A stretch of 64,000 nucleotides of DNA, from NCBI GenBank assembly GCA_018716295.1, contig DVKC01000012.1:62001-126000 (forward strand), in the 5' to 3' direction. Below, one piece after another: positions 15,814 to 26,035 of this stretch. The notes under the pieces are model-generated. The model was given only the letters and a program-made list of their open reading frames with translations. It was not told the origin of the DNA and did not search any database. Source of the stretch: Candidatus Avimuribaculum pullicola (GTDB taxonomy: Bacteria; Bacteroidota; Bacteroidia; Bacteroidales; Muribaculaceae). Numbering within the stretch: the stretch's first letter is position 1; each line of letters begins with the position of its first letter. A program made the position numbers and the translations under genes.

Positions 15814-17808
15814 ATGGAAAAAATTTACAGGGAACTCAGCAGCGATGGAATCGCTATGCTGCAATCGCAAGGCTGCCAAGCACAACAATGGGAGCAAGTA
15901 ATGGTGTCTGAAGGCATAGACTTGAGCCAAGTGGTGAATGTAGCATTTTCGGGCTATGTGAGATTGGGGTCGCTTGGTGGCTATTTCGAGCTGCCGGGCG
16001 GGCTGTGCCGCCCCAGCGGCGTGCGCAACGCCACGTTACATAATGTGGAGGTGGGTGACAACTGCCTCATCGAAAACATACGTGGATATATAGCCAACTA
16101 CCGCATAGGACATGACACGCGCATCAGCAACATTGGCATCTTGGCTGTCGATGGGCATTGCAGCTTCGGCAACGGCATCGACATATCGGTACTTAACGAA
16201 ACCGGAGGGCGCGAGGTAATGATGCACGACTGCCTGTCGGCCCATCAGGCCTACTTCATGGCTCTGTACCGCCACCGTCCGCAACTGATCCAGAATATGC
16301 GCAAAATCATAGGTCGATATGCCGAGCAAGTGAGCGGCACTGTGGGTAATGTGGGGGCAAATGTGGTGATTGCCGACTGTGGCGAGCTGCTCAACCTGCG
16401 CATTGGTGATTACTGCTCGATTGTGGGTGCTGGCAAATTGGTTAACGGCAGCATCAATAGTGTGCGCGAAGCCCCTGTCACAATCGGGCGCAACGTTATT
16501 TGCGAAGATTTCATCATTTCAAGCGGCTCGACTGTCACCGACGGTGCCATGCTTTCGCGCTGCTTCGTTGGACAGGCTTGCATCATCGGTCACGGTTACT
16601 CGGCCTCGGAATCGTTGTTTTTCGGCAATTGCCAGGAAGAGAATGGCGAGGCTTGCGCCGTATTTGCCGGGCCGTTCACAGTCACACACCACAAGTCAAC
16701 GTTGCTCATCGCCAGCCAATTTTCATTCATGAACGCCGGATCGGGCTCAAACCAGAGCAACCACATGTACAAGCTCGGCCCTATCCACCAAGGGGCAATG
16801 GAACGAGGTGCGAAAACATCGTCAAACTCCTATATATTGTGGCCGGCGCGCATCGGAGCGTTCTCTCTCGTGATGGGGCGGCACACCGACCACCCCGACA
16901 CGAGCGACCTGCCATTCTCCTACCTCATAGAGCATGAGAACATGACCTACCTCTACCCAGCCATCAATCTGCGCAGCGTGGGCACCATACGCGATGCCCG
17001 CAAGTGGCCCATGCGCGACCGCCGCACCGACCCACACCGCCTTGACCAGATTAATTACAACTTGCTCAGCCCCTACACCATTCAAAAGATGATTAACGGC
17101 TGCCGCATTCTGAAAAACTTGCAGCGGCTGGCTGGGGAAACATCGGTGGTATATTCCTACCAAAGCACTCGCATCAAGAACAGTTCGCTCGTGCGGGGAC
17201 TCGAACTCTACGACATGGCCATAAACAAGTTCCTCGGCAATTCCATCATCAAGCGACTCGAAGGCTTCGTCCCAAAATGTGACGAGGATATACGGAAACG
17301 GCTAAAACCCGACACCAACGTGGGAATGGGCGACTGGTGCGACCTGTCGGGACTCATTGCGCCCAAGAGCGAAGTGCTGCGCCTGATTGACGACATCGAG
17401 CAGGAACGCGTGACTACTGTCGATGAAATACACGACCGCTTTGCCGAGATGCACAGCCGTTATTACTATTATGAATGGACTTGGGCTTTCGACAAGATTT
17501 TGTGGTACTACGGACTCGAACCTGGCAAGATTACCGCCGCCGACGTAATCGACATCGTTGAACGCTGGAAACGTGCAGTGGTAGGCATCGACCATCTTGT
17601 TTACAACGATGCCAAAAAAGAATTTTCGCTATCATCAATGACCGGCTTCGGCGTGGACGGCGACCGCACTCAACAAATCGAGGATTTCGAACAAGTGCGC
17701 GGTGTCTTCGAGCGCGACCCGTCGGTGCAATCCATCCTCGACCACATCAAGGACAAGACTGCCCTCGGCGACGGTCTTATAGCCTCGCTCAAGCCCATTG
17801 TGCACTGA
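15814..17808 (+). CDS. DUF4954 protein with left-handed beta-helix repeats
   Basis: 664 residues. The first 420 or so residues contain hexapeptide-like turns typical of a left-handed beta-helix (VGDNCLIENIRGYI, IGDYCSIVGAGKLVNGSI, IGRNVICEDFIISSGSTVTDGAML), the fold of sugar-nucleotide acyl- and uridylyltransferases. The C-terminal 230 residues are helical. It matches the Bacteroidetes family DUF4954, for which I know no demonstrated reaction; by fold a transferase acting on a sugar nucleotide is plausible. It is monocistronic and converges on metH with five bases between the stop codons. Confidence 0.83.
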   Translation: MEKIYRELSSDGIAMLQSQGCQAQQWEQVMVSEGIDLSQVVNVAFSGYVRLGSLGGYFELPGGLCRPSGVRNATLHNVEVGDNCLIENIRGYIANYRIGHDTRISNIGILAVDGHCSFGNGIDISVLNETGGREVMMHDCLSAHQAYFMALYRHRPQLIQNMRKIIGRYAEQVSGTVGNVGANVVIADCGELLNLRIGDYCSIVGAGKLVNGSINSVREAPVTIGRNVICEDFIISSGSTVTDGAMLSRCFVGQACIIGHGYSASESLFFGNCQEENGEACAVFAGPFTVTHHKSTLLIASQFSFMNAGSGSNQSNHMYKLGPIHQGAMERGAKTSSNSYILWPARIGAFSLVMGRHTDHPDTSDLPFSYLIEHENMTYLYPAINLRSVGTIRDARKWPMRDRRTDPHRLDQINYNLLSPYTIQKMINGCRILKNLQRLAGETSVVYSYQSTRIKNSSLVRGLELYDMAINKFLGNSIIKRLEGFVPKCDEDIRKRLKPDTNVGMGDWCDLSGLIAPKSEVLRLIDDIEQERVTTVDEIHDRFAEMHSRYYYYEWTWAFDKILWYYGLEPGKITAADVIDIVERWKRAVVGIDHLVYNDAKKEFSLSSMTGFGVDGDRTQQIEDFEQVRGVFERDPSVQSILDHIKDKTALGDGLIASLKPIVH

Positions 17809-17813
17809 TATTT

Positions 17814-20800
17814 TTATCGCAGCCACTTTTGTAGCTCGTCGACTGTCATGCCACGGCGGGCAGCATAGTCGCGGCGCTGGTCGTCGCCCACTACGCCAAT
17901 CATGAAGTATCGGCTCAGCGGGTGTGCGATCATCAAGCCGCAAGTGCTGGCAGCAGGATACATAGCACCATTCTCGGTGATTGTGATACCTGTTGGGGCA
18001 AGTGGCATAAGACGGTCGATTTCAAATATCAGGCTCTGGTCGGGCATCGACGGGTAACCTACGGCTGGACGTATGCCCATGCTCGTACCATCGTCGATGG
18101 CATATCCCCAATATTGCCGTGCTACAAGCTGGTGCATCAATTCTGTCGCTGCCTCGGCAAGACGGTCGGCAACAGTGCGCAACAGCAGTGCATGGTAATC
18201 GTCGCCACAATCCTTGTACCGCTCAATCACTCGCTCAATTCCAGTTCCTGCGGTGACGGCAAAAGTGCCTATATAGTCGTCATGCTGCGCGATGTAGTCG
18301 GCAAGCGACAATGTGCAATCGCCGCCACCGTCGATGTGCTGCTGCCGCAACATCTGCAGCCGCACCCGTCCATCGTCAACCACTATGTCGTCACCGTCGG
18401 AATATGCTTTCCAAAGCCCTACCCGCACACGTATGCTGTCATTGACCTCACGCTCCAACATGTCTATCATGCATTGCGCGTCGTTTTCCAACTTGGCCAT
18501 TTCTTCGGTCTTTCCGTTCACTTGCCATGCCGTGAAAAATGGTTTCCAGTTAATATACTTGGCCGCATCTGCGACGGTTACAGGTATATCCACTATCCCA
18601 AACTCTGCTGGCACCACAGGCATGAAATCGAGCCGCAAACGTCGATTGCGAGCCTCGCCGAGCGGTAGCAAGTCCTTAGCTTCGGCATACTGTTGGCGCA
18701 ATTCGGCTTGATGCTTTTTCACATCGGCGATATATTCGTCGCGCCCGGCCGAAATCAACCGCGCCGCCACACCAGGCATTGCCGCCGCATCGCGCGTGTG
18801 AACCACAACGCCAGCTGGGTACTCGGGGGCAATCTTCACTGCCGTGTGCAATTCCGACGTAGTGGCACCACCCACCATCAACGGAATGTGCAACCCTCGC
18901 TCCTCCATAAGCCGCGCCACGCGGCACATCTCGTCGAGCGATGGTGTTATAAGTCCACTCAACGCCACCACATCGGCGTTGTTGTCAACCGCCGCTTTTA
19001 TAATATTCTCGCCCGGCACCATCACGCCCAAGTCGATTACTCTGAACCCGTTGCACCGCATCACCACGCCCACTATATTTTTGCCTATGTCATGCACATC
19101 GCCCTTGACAGTAGCAATCACCATGCAACCGACCGATTTTCCGCCATCGCCCGATGAGGAACGTTCGGCCTCGATATGCGGATTGAGCCACGCCACAGCT
19201 TGCTTCATGGCCCTGGCACTCTTCACCACTTGCGGCAAGAACATTTTCCCTTGCCCGAAAAGTCGTCCCACAGTGTCCATGCCACGCATCAACGGGCCAT
19301 CGATAACACCAAATGCCGATCCGACTTCTTGCATCGCCCCCTCGGCAACAGCATCAATGCCATCGGTGATACCGCGCACCACCATTTGTTCAAGCCGTTG
19401 TGCGGCAGTGAGTCGGGCTTCATTATCAACCACTTCTTTCACAACTGTTCCACCAGCTTGCCGCTCCTTTATCTCGGCTGCGGCAGCAATAAGGCGGTCG
19501 GTGGCATCACTCGAACGATTAAATATCACATCTTCAATCACATCGCGCAAGTCTTGTGGAATATCGTCGTATGGCATCATTGCCGCAGCATTCACTATCG
19601 CCATGTCGAGTCCACGTGAAATGGCATGATAAAGGAAAACTGCATGCATAGCTTCACGCACATAGTTGTTGCCACGCAGCGAAAATGACAAGTTGCTCAC
19701 ACCACCGCTCACTTTTGCTCCCGGCAAGTTCTTTTTTATCCATTCCACCGTGTACAGGAAATCGGCGGCATAATTGTTATGTTCTTCTATGCCAGTGGCT
19801 ATAGCAAGCACATTGGGGTCAAAAATTATGTCGGTAGGCTCGACTCCGGCCACCTCGGTGAGCAATCGGTATGCCCGCCCGCAAATCTCTTTGCGCCGTT
19901 CGAGCGTGTCGGCCTGCCCCCGTTCGTCAAATGCCATCACCACCATGGCAGCACCCATGCCCTTGATATATTTGGCGCGTTCTATAAACTTCGCTTCACC
20001 ATCTTTCAAGCTTATGGAATTTACTATCCCCTTGCCTTGCAACTCTTTCAATCCAGCCTCGATTACATCCCACTTCGACGAATCAATCATCACAGGCACG
20101 CGGGCCACATCGGGGTCGGAAGCCACAAGCCGCAGGAAGTGCTTCATTTCACGTGGTGCGTCAAGCATGGCATCGTCCATGTTTATATCTATAATTTGTG
20201 CGCCATTTTCCACCTGTTTGCGGGCTATCGACAAGGCTTCACCATAATTTCCCTCACTTATCAACCGCAAGAACTTGCGGCTGCCAGCGACATTGCACCG
20301 CTCGCCTATATTGACAAAATTGCGTTCGGGTGTCACTTTCACAGCTTCAAGCCCCGACAGACACAGCAGTTGCTGCCGCTGTGGCACGACGCGCGGCTGT
20401 CCAGCAGCAGCGACCTTGGCAATAAGGCGTATATGTTCAGGAGTTGAACCACAACAGCCTCCGACAATATTCACCAATCGACGGTCAATGAACCGTGCTA
20501 CATGTCTAGCCATCAGCTCGGGAGTTTCGTCATACTCGCCCATCTCGTTGGGTAACCCGGCATTAGGATAAGCACCGACTGCCATCGGTGCTATCGCCGA
20601 CAATTGCGACAGCCATTCCATCATTCCTTCGGCACCAAATCCACAATTAAGCGACACGCACACCAGGCGAGCGTATGCAACAGAAGCAAGAAACGCTTCT
20701 ACGGTCTGCCCACTCAATATGCGACCGCTCTCGGTGAGCGTAGCCGACACCATCACAGGCACACACACGCCCATTTCCTCCATGGCAGCACTGGCAGCAC

Positions 20801-21383
20801 ACAATGCAGCCTTGGCATTGAGCGTGTCGAAAATGGTTTCTATCAACAGCATGTCAACGCCGCCGGCAATCAAGCCAGCAGCTTGAACCTTATATGTCGC
20901 CACAAGTTCGTCCCACGACACATTCCGCACCGACGGGTCATCGACCGACGGTGAAATCGACAAGCTACGATTAGACAAGCCCATGCTGCCAGCCACCCAC
21001 CGCCTGACATTCCCGTGACAGCAACTCCAATCATCGGCAGCTCGGCGAGCCAACGATGCAGCTTCGCGGCTTATTTCACCGACGTAACTCTCCAGCCCGT
21101 AATCTGAAAGCGAGATTGCATTGGCATTAAACGAATTGGTTTCAATAATATCGGCACCTGCATCAAGATAAGCCCTGTGTATATCATAAATCGCTTCGGG
21201 ACACGTCAGCACCAGCACATCGTTGCACCCTTTCAATGAGTGCTGCCACTGGGCAAAACGAGTGCCGCGGAAATCTTCCTCGGTCAACCCCAATTGCTGA
21301 ACCATAGTGCCCATCGCGCCATCAAGTACGACGATGCGTTCATGCATTGCCTGCAACAAATCAATCCCCCTATCGTAATCCAT
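17814..21383 (-). CDS. metH: Cobalamin-dependent methionine synthase
   Basis: 1189 residues, the full four-module length. The homocysteine-binding module (about 1-325) has GAMGTMVQ and [11 protein letters not shown]. The folate module (about 350-620) includes [13 protein letters not shown] and [11 protein letters not shown]. The cap and B12 module (about 640-880) has the lower-ligand motif [13 protein letters not shown]. The AdoMet activation domain follows (about 890-1189, with [11 protein letters not shown]). It transfers a methyl group from 5-methyl-THF to homocysteine in the cytosol. It is alone on its strand, with a strong promoter (21550-21580) and an approximately 160-base leader that may be regulatory. 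Confidence 0.97.
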   Translation of the reverse strand: MDYDRGIDLLQAMHERIVVLDGAMGTMVQQLGLTEEDFRGTRFAQWQHSLKGCNDVLVLTCPEAIYDIHRAYLDAGADIIETNSFNANAISLSDYGLESYVGEISREAASLARRAADDWSCCHGNVRRWVAGSMGLSNRSLSISPSVDDPSVRNVSWDELVATYKVQAAGLIAGGVDMLLIETIFDTLNAKAALCAASAAMEEMGVCVPVMVSATLTESGRILSGQTVEAFLASVAYARLVCVSLNCGFGAEGMMEWLSQLSAIAPMAVGAYPNAGLPNEMGEYDETPELMARHVARFIDRRLVNIVGGCCGSTPEHIRLIAKVAAAGQPRVVPQRQQLLCLSGLEAVKVTPERNFVNIGERCNVAGSRKFLRLISEGNYGEALSIARKQVENGAQIIDINMDDAMLDAPREMKHFLRLVASDPDVARVPVMIDSSKWDVIEAGLKELQGKGIVNSISLKDGEAKFIERAKYIKGMGAAMVVMAFDERGQADTLERRKEICGRAYRLLTEVAGVEPTDIIFDPNVLAIATGIEEHNNYAADFLYTVEWIKKNLPGAKVSGGVSNLSFSLRGNNYVREAMHAVFLYHAISRGLDMAIVNAAAMMPYDDIPQDLRDVIEDVIFNRSSDATDRLIAAAAEIKERQAGGTVVKEVVDNEARLTAAQRLEQMVVRGITDGIDAVAEGAMQEVGSAFGVIDGPLMRGMDTVGRLFGQGKMFLPQVVKSARAMKQAVAWLNPHIEAERSSSGDGGKSVGCMVIATVKGDVHDIGKNIVGVVMRCNGFRVIDLGVMVPGENIIKAAVDNNADVVALSGLITPSLDEMCRVARLMEERGLHIPLMVGGATTSELHTAVKIAPEYPAGVVVHTRDAAAMPGVAARLISAGRDEYIADVKKHQAELRQQYAEAKDLLPLGEARNRRLRLDFMPVVPAEFGIVDIPVTVADAAKYINWKPFFTAWQVNGKTEEMAKLENDAQCMIDMLEREVNDSIRVRVGLWKAYSDGDDIVVDDGRVRLQMLRQQHIDGGGDCTLSLADYIAQHDDYIGTFAVTAGTGIERVIERYKDCGDDYHALLLRTVADRLAEAATELMHQLVARQYWGYAIDDGTSMGIRPAVGYPSMPDQSLIFEIDRLMPLAPTGITITENGAMYPAASTCGLMIAHPLSRYFMIGVVGDDQRRDYAARRGMTVDELQKWLR

Positions 21384-21545
21384 AATTTTCTTACAATTCC
21401 TTAAATATTGAAACTATCACAAAAAACATTCGCCACTACCCGTTATTCACACGCTTTCCAGTCGGCGATAGTCCCTGTCTGCGATGAAAAACTGGCTCAA
21501 AGCTCTGTATGCCTATAGGATATTTCGACATGTCTTTAATTTGTT
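21384..21545 (-). promoter_or_regulatory. Long 5' leader of metH, possible structured regulatory RNA
   Basis: The promoter at 21550-21580 predicts a transcript start near 21543 and so about 160 untranslated bases. Two five-base helices interleave: 21430-21434 (TCGCC) with 21464-21468 (GGCGA), and 21458-21462 (CCAGT) with 21491-21495 (ACTGG). That is the topology of an H-type pseudoknot. Short helices can arise by chance. I could not fit the cobalamin-riboswitch B12 box or the SAM-I core, so no family is claimed. Confidence 0.35.
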
Positions 21546-21549
21546 TTTC

Positions 21550-21580
21550 ACAAATGTAATCATTTAATACTGTCTGACAA
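21550..21580 (-). promoter_or_regulatory. metH promoter
   Basis: On the minus strand TTTG (21577-21580), exactly 19 bases, then TACATTTG (21550-21557): a textbook match to the Bacteroidetes sigma-ABfr consensus. Confidence 0.7.
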
Positions 21581-21638
21581 AATTGCATACAAAAGAAAAA
21601 AACTTTAATTTTATCCCATCTAAAAAATTACAGAAGTT

Positions 21639-22847
21639 ATGAATATAGTATTCCTTTTTTGGAAAAACTTAAATCCTACTACAGGAGGTGTGGAACGTGT
21701 CACCGACCTATTGTGCCGAGAACTGAAACGGCGCGGACACAACGTTTTATACCTCAACAACACACTCTACAGCATCAACGGCGACAACTATGAATATCCA
21801 GCCACCGTATATACTTTCCCCGATCGCCGTGAATGGGACTCGCCCGAAACAACAAACAATATTGCCTTTTATCGCAATTTATTGGTCGAACAACACATTG
21901 ACTTCGCAATATTTCAAGAACAACTCTATTTCCAAGACCTGATTTCACTCCCGCGCACAACGCCATACACAAGAACTATCGCTGTATTGCACAGCAACCC
22001 GCAATACCAATTCTCACATACGTTTAAGTCGATTATTGCAAACTGCCACAGTTTTAAAGATTTCTTGCACCTGCCTTGGGAACTGAAATGGACATACAGC
22101 AAAAAAAACGCCAAATTCAAACAATTGTCGGCAGCATACAATAACACAATGGCTCATATTGATGCGTTTTGCATGTTATCAATCAAATACTTGCCCGAAT
22201 TGCAGCACCTATACAAAGGCAATATGAATAAAATAACAGCCATTGCCAACCCTAACACATACCCAATAGATTACAATATCGACTTGGGCAAGAAAAAGAA
22301 ACAACTGATATATGTAGGACGACTTGACAAACAACAAAAATGCGTTGAACGATTGGTTATCATTTGGGGGCGCATTTATCAAGACTTTCCCGACTGGGAA
22401 TTGACAATCATAGGCGAAGGCCCACAACTCAATGAATTGCAACAAATGGCAGCACCGTTAAGCCGAATTACATTCGCCGGCAGGCAGAAACCACAACAAT
22501 ACTACCAAAGCGCAAGCATACTATGCCTGACAAGCAATTACGAAGGCTGGGGAATGGTAATACCCGAAAGCATGGCACACGGCACAGTGCCAATATTGTT
22601 CAATTCCTACCCAGCCGCAACCGAAATCATCAATGACGGTGAATGCGGGATACTTGTCAAGCCATATTCATTGCGGCAATACGAGAAAAAGCTGCGAATG
22701 CTGATGAGCGACACTGCCATGCGGCACAAAATGGCGACCAAGGCCATGGAACATGTAGCACAATTTTCAATCGACAAGGTTGCCGACAAGTGGGAAGAGC
22801 TTTTCAACAAGCTGGCAGGGTCAACGACGGCGGAAAAAACGTCCTAA
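21639..22847 (+). CDS. Glycosyltransferase family 4
   Basis: 402 residues, GT-B fold. The N-terminal domain begins NIVFLFWKNLNPTTGGVERV, typical of GT4. The C-terminal domain has LIYVGRLDKQQKCVERLV, WELTIIGEGPQLNELQ and SNYEGWGMVIPESMA, where the donor-binding Glu lies. It should transfer a sugar from a nucleotide donor to a surface polysaccharide precursor at the inner face of the membrane. The gene stands alone on the plus strand. Its last 27 bases overlap the tail of the convergent flippase gene. Lower GC and more AT-ending codons than its neighbours hint at acquisition (visual impression). Confidence 0.9.
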   Translation: MNIVFLFWKNLNPTTGGVERVTDLLCRELKRRGHNVLYLNNTLYSINGDNYEYPATVYTFPDRREWDSPETTNNIAFYRNLLVEQHIDFAIFQEQLYFQDLISLPRTTPYTRTIAVLHSNPQYQFSHTFKSIIANCHSFKDFLHLPWELKWTYSKKNAKFKQLSAAYNNTMAHIDAFCMLSIKYLPELQHLYKGNMNKITAIANPNTYPIDYNIDLGKKKKQLIYVGRLDKQQKCVERLVIIWGRIYQDFPDWELTIIGEGPQLNELQQMAAPLSRITFAGRQKPQQYYQSASILCLTSNYEGWGMVIPESMAHGTVPILFNSYPAATEIINDGECGILVKPYSLRQYEKKLRMLMSDTAMRHKMATKAMEHVAQFSIDKVADKWEELFNKLAGSTTAEKTS

Positions 22848-24377
22848 CGGAAACCTTTTTACAAGGGTGCGCATAGCTGGGCACACGGCATACATGAGCA
22901 AGAATGTGATTGCACTGTACGACACCACATTCAACAAGGCGTAACCAGTCCAATGCCAGAAAGATGCCGATGGCGCAAATGCGCCCAAAGCCAACAAATA
23001 ATGCAATGCCACACCTGGCACAATCACTGCGGCAAGATGCTTCAAATATCCGAACACATACAAGCGATATGGCAACTTGAACCCGCTGCGGTAAAGGTAA
23101 TATGGCTTCCAAATAACAACGATTAGCAACAAGCTGGTAGCACTGCCAAGCAATACACCAGGCAATCCCCACAGACTACCGCCGACTATAGCCACCGTGA
23201 GGCAAACCAACGACTCGGCAACTGGTGCCCAAACATCGGCAAACAGCCCATGGCCAAACAAGAATTGCTCCACGGCATTGCGTGTAATACCTATAAACAT
23301 ACTCACTACAATCAACATTGTCACAGTCATAGACAACACATACTCACGGCCAAGCCACAACGTGATAAACGAATCGGAAAGTTGCACAAGCCCAAACGAC
23401 AATGTCCCTGCCACAAAGAACTGCAACCCTTGCAACTCCCAAAACACTCGTATGATATTCTTACGGTCGCCCTCGGCTATCAAATTGCCGACTCCTGCAT
23501 TGGTGCTGCCAAGTAGATTATTGACGAGTATCATTAACTTCGACACGATAATCGTATAATTGTTATAATATGCCACAACCTTAAGTGACACAAACAAATA
23601 AATGATTAACGAAGATGTTTGCGACTGCACGAATGCACCAATCTTATGAATCAATAGCTGACGTGCCTTGCGCATAATCTCGGGATATTTCTTCAGCAAC
23701 CGCCGTCCTTCCGACTTGTCACTATGCAACCACGGGTACACCTTGTTAATCTTGTAATTAAGGTATATCGAATAAAGTATCCCCGACACAAGTTCCATCG
23801 CCAGCCACACGTAGTAGTTGGCAAATCGATAGGCGAGCCATATTTGCAGCAACGTTTTCACTATGTAAGCCGTCTGGGAATAAGCCGCCACCACATAGTT
23901 GCGCTGGTCGGCCGTGAGCAACGTTTGCCTGTAATTGGTGAAATAAGTGAGCAACGATGACGCCAGGAATGAGAAATAAGCAAAATATATCACTCCCCAC
24001 GAAAACCCGGTATCGGGATAAATCACTGGCAACAAACAGCCGAGCACAAGCCCGCCACCAAGTATTACAAGGCCCACAATGCGGTAAATATGCCCCAACA
24101 CCGAAATAATCTCGGTTATCGTCTGGCGGTCGCCCTCGAAAAGAGGCTTATATAAAACGAAACCAATTGCCGAAACTATACCCATTTCAGCAATATTCAA
24201 GAAACCCAACAAATTCCCTATTGTGCCAGTGAACCCCATGAAGTCGGCACCGAGCATATCAAGGAATGTCTTGCGCGAAAAAAACGACACCGCCAACGTC
24301 ATCATATAAAATATGACATTGACACGCGCATTTAGCAACGATTTCCTTACTCTCGATTCCTTTGCCATTTCATCCAT
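22821..24377 (-). CDS. Polysaccharide flippase (Wzx/MATE-like, MOP superfamily)
   Basis: 518 residues from ATG 24377. A TTG-initiated extension to 24395 is rejected because the -7 box (24393-24400) overlaps it; ATG 24368 is also possible. About 12 to 14 membrane helices are visible, with the N-terminal ARVNVIFYMMTLAVSFFSRKTFLDMLG pattern of lipopolysaccharide biosynthesis flippases. It would move lipid-linked oligosaccharide to the periplasmic side. It is tail to tail with the GT4 gene, so both may belong to one glycan pathway although they are separately transcribed. Confidence 0.87.
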   Translation of the reverse strand: MDEMAKESRVRKSLLNARVNVIFYMMTLAVSFFSRKTFLDMLGADFMGFTGTIGNLLGFLNIAEMGIVSAIGFVLYKPLFEGDRQTITEIISVLGHIYRIVGLVILGGGLVLGCLLPVIYPDTGFSWGVIYFAYFSFLASSLLTYFTNYRQTLLTADQRNYVVAAYSQTAYIVKTLLQIWLAYRFANYYVWLAMELVSGILYSIYLNYKINKVYPWLHSDKSEGRRLLKKYPEIMRKARQLLIHKIGAFVQSQTSSLIIYLFVSLKVVAYYNNYTIIVSKLMILVNNLLGSTNAGVGNLIAEGDRKNIIRVFWELQGLQFFVAGTLSFGLVQLSDSFITLWLGREYVLSMTVTMLIVVSMFIGITRNAVEQFLFGHGLFADVWAPVAESLVCLTVAIVGGSLWGLPGVLLGSATSLLLIVVIWKPYYLYRSGFKLPYRLYVFGYLKHLAAVIVPGVALHYLLALGAFAPSASFWHWTGYALLNVVSYSAITFLLMYAVCPAMRTLVKRFPLGRFFRRR

Positions 24378-24392
24378 TCGTTTTATAGCTTG

Positions 24393-24400
24393 CAAAATTA
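24393..24400 (-). promoter_or_regulatory. -7 box for the flippase gene
   Basis: The minus strand reads TAATTTTG, 16 bases upstream of ATG 24377. Confidence 0.45.
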
Positions 24401-24532
24401 CGCATTATTTTTGACAAACATGTCCCGTTTGCTCGCCACTTACCCGCCATGCTGGTTTCTGTGGTGTGATAATTTAAGCGCAATATGTGGTTTATTTTTC
24501 AGGGGCTGGAACACATTACTGGCAAATTTTCG

Positions 24533-24540
24533 TAAATTTG
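24533..24540 (+). promoter_or_regulatory. -7 box for the TolC-HlyD-permease operon
   Basis: TAAATTTG, 25 bases upstream of ATG 24565. It lies inside the longer open frame that begins at 24487, which supports the later start. Confidence 0.45.
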
Positions 24541-24564
24541 TACCACACTGCGATAAATGAAACG

Positions 24565-26022
24565 ATGAAACGCACATTACAACACATAATCATTGCGCTT
24601 GCCATTATATTACAAGCGACTATTGGAGCAATGGCACAAACGGTGTCGCTCGACTCATGCCGCAATATGGCCCTGCGCAACAACAAGCAGATGCAGATAA
24701 CCCGCGAACAACAACACGGTGCAAACTACCAACGCAAAGCTGCCAAGGCCGCCTACTTGCCATCGCTCGATTTCTCGGGAATGTATATCTACAACCAAAA
24801 GAACATTTCACTGCTTGAAAGCGACCAAATGCTGCCAACAATGAGTTTCGACCCTCAGACGGGCGGTTACAACTATAATTTGGTGACCGATGCTACAGGT
24901 GCGCCACTCATTGTCAATGGGCAACCTGTACCATCGACCGTGGCAGTAATCCCCAAGAGTGCTATGACATTTGACATTCACAATGTGTTTGCAGGTGCTG
25001 TAACACTCACACAACCCATCTACATGGGCGGAAAAATCAGGGCAATGAATGAAATGACCCGCTATGCCGAACATCTGGCTCAATCAAGCCACAATGCTGC
25101 TGCAGCCGAAGTGATTTGCAACGTCGATGCCGCCTACTGGCAAGTGGTATCACTGAAAGCCAAGTATGAATTGGCACAAAGCTACGTGAACCTGCTCGAC
25201 ACATTGAGCCGGAATGTAGATGCCATGCTGGCTCAAGGGGTAGCAACACGGGCCGACCAGCTGAGTGTGGCAGTAAAACTCAACGAAGCAAATGTCGATT
25301 TAACAAAAGTGCAAAATGGGCTGGCACTGGCACGAATGGCACTGGCACAGGTGTGTGGGCTTCCACTGAACGAAACTTTCACACTTGCCGATGAAAACCG
25401 CGAAATAGAAATAGAACAATTACCAGCCTCGACCTACGACATGGACGAAGTGTACAGCCGCCGTGGCGAACTGCAATCGCTCGAAGCTGCTGTGAAAATA
25501 TATGAAGCAAAGGCCAAAGTGGAACGCGCCGCAATGCTTCCAAGCGTGGCCGTGATGGGCACATATTCATTCACCAACCCCAACCTGTTCAACGGGTTCC
25601 AAAAAGAATTCAATGGAATGTTCAGTGTGGGTGCCGTGCTGAAAATCCCACTATGGCACTGGGGCGGAAACTACAACAAATACCGTAGCGCAAAAAGTGA
25701 AAGCATAGTGCGCCGATTGCAACTCGAAGAAGCCCGCGAAAAAGTGGAATTACAAGTAAGCCAAGCCTCTTTCAAAGCAAAAGAATCAATAAAGACCTAC
25801 ACGATGACACGCTCAAACCTTGCAAAAGCCGAGGAGAACTTGAGGCAAGCACAATTGGGGTTCAGCGAAGGTGTGCTGACATCCGACGATGTGATGACGG
25901 CTCAAACAGCTTGGCTAAAAGCCAACAGCGAGAACATCGATGCCCAAATCGACGTGCAGCTGTGCAACGTGTATCTTTCAAAAGCTCTCGGTACATTGGT
26001 ACCAACCCAACCACAAGAATAA
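24565..26022 (+). CDS. TolC family outer-membrane efflux protein
   Basis: 485 residues from ATG 24565, which begins a clean signal peptide (MKRTLQHIIIALAIILQATI) ending near GAMAQ. The mature protein has the two TolC repeats of long helices and short strands (SLDSCRNMALRNNKQMQITR; the second half from about 285). It would form the trimeric outer-membrane and periplasmic tunnel for the exporter encoded directly downstream. It is the first gene of a four-gene operon, with 13 bases to the hlyD-like gene. Confidence 0.92.
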   Translation: MKRTLQHIIIALAIILQATIGAMAQTVSLDSCRNMALRNNKQMQITREQQHGANYQRKAAKAAYLPSLDFSGMYIYNQKNISLLESDQMLPTMSFDPQTGGYNYNLVTDATGAPLIVNGQPVPSTVAVIPKSAMTFDIHNVFAGAVTLTQPIYMGGKIRAMNEMTRYAEHLAQSSHNAAAAEVICNVDAAYWQVVSLKAKYELAQSYVNLLDTLSRNVDAMLAQGVATRADQLSVAVKLNEANVDLTKVQNGLALARMALAQVCGLPLNETFTLADENREIEIEQLPASTYDMDEVYSRRGELQSLEAAVKIYEAKAKVERAAMLPSVAVMGTYSFTNPNLFNGFQKEFNGMFSVGAVLKIPLWHWGGNYNKYRSAKSESIVRRLQLEEAREKVELQVSQASFKAKESIKTYTMTRSNLAKAEENLRQAQLGFSEGVLTSDDVMTAQTAWLKANSENIDAQIDVQLCNVYLSKALGTLVPTQPQE

Positions 26023-26035
26023 TATCATAACAAAA

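Noticed and set aside
21384-21545. Cobalamin or SAM-I riboswitch upstream of metH
   Set aside because: The B12 box and the SAM-I core were not found; only an unassigned structured leader is reported.
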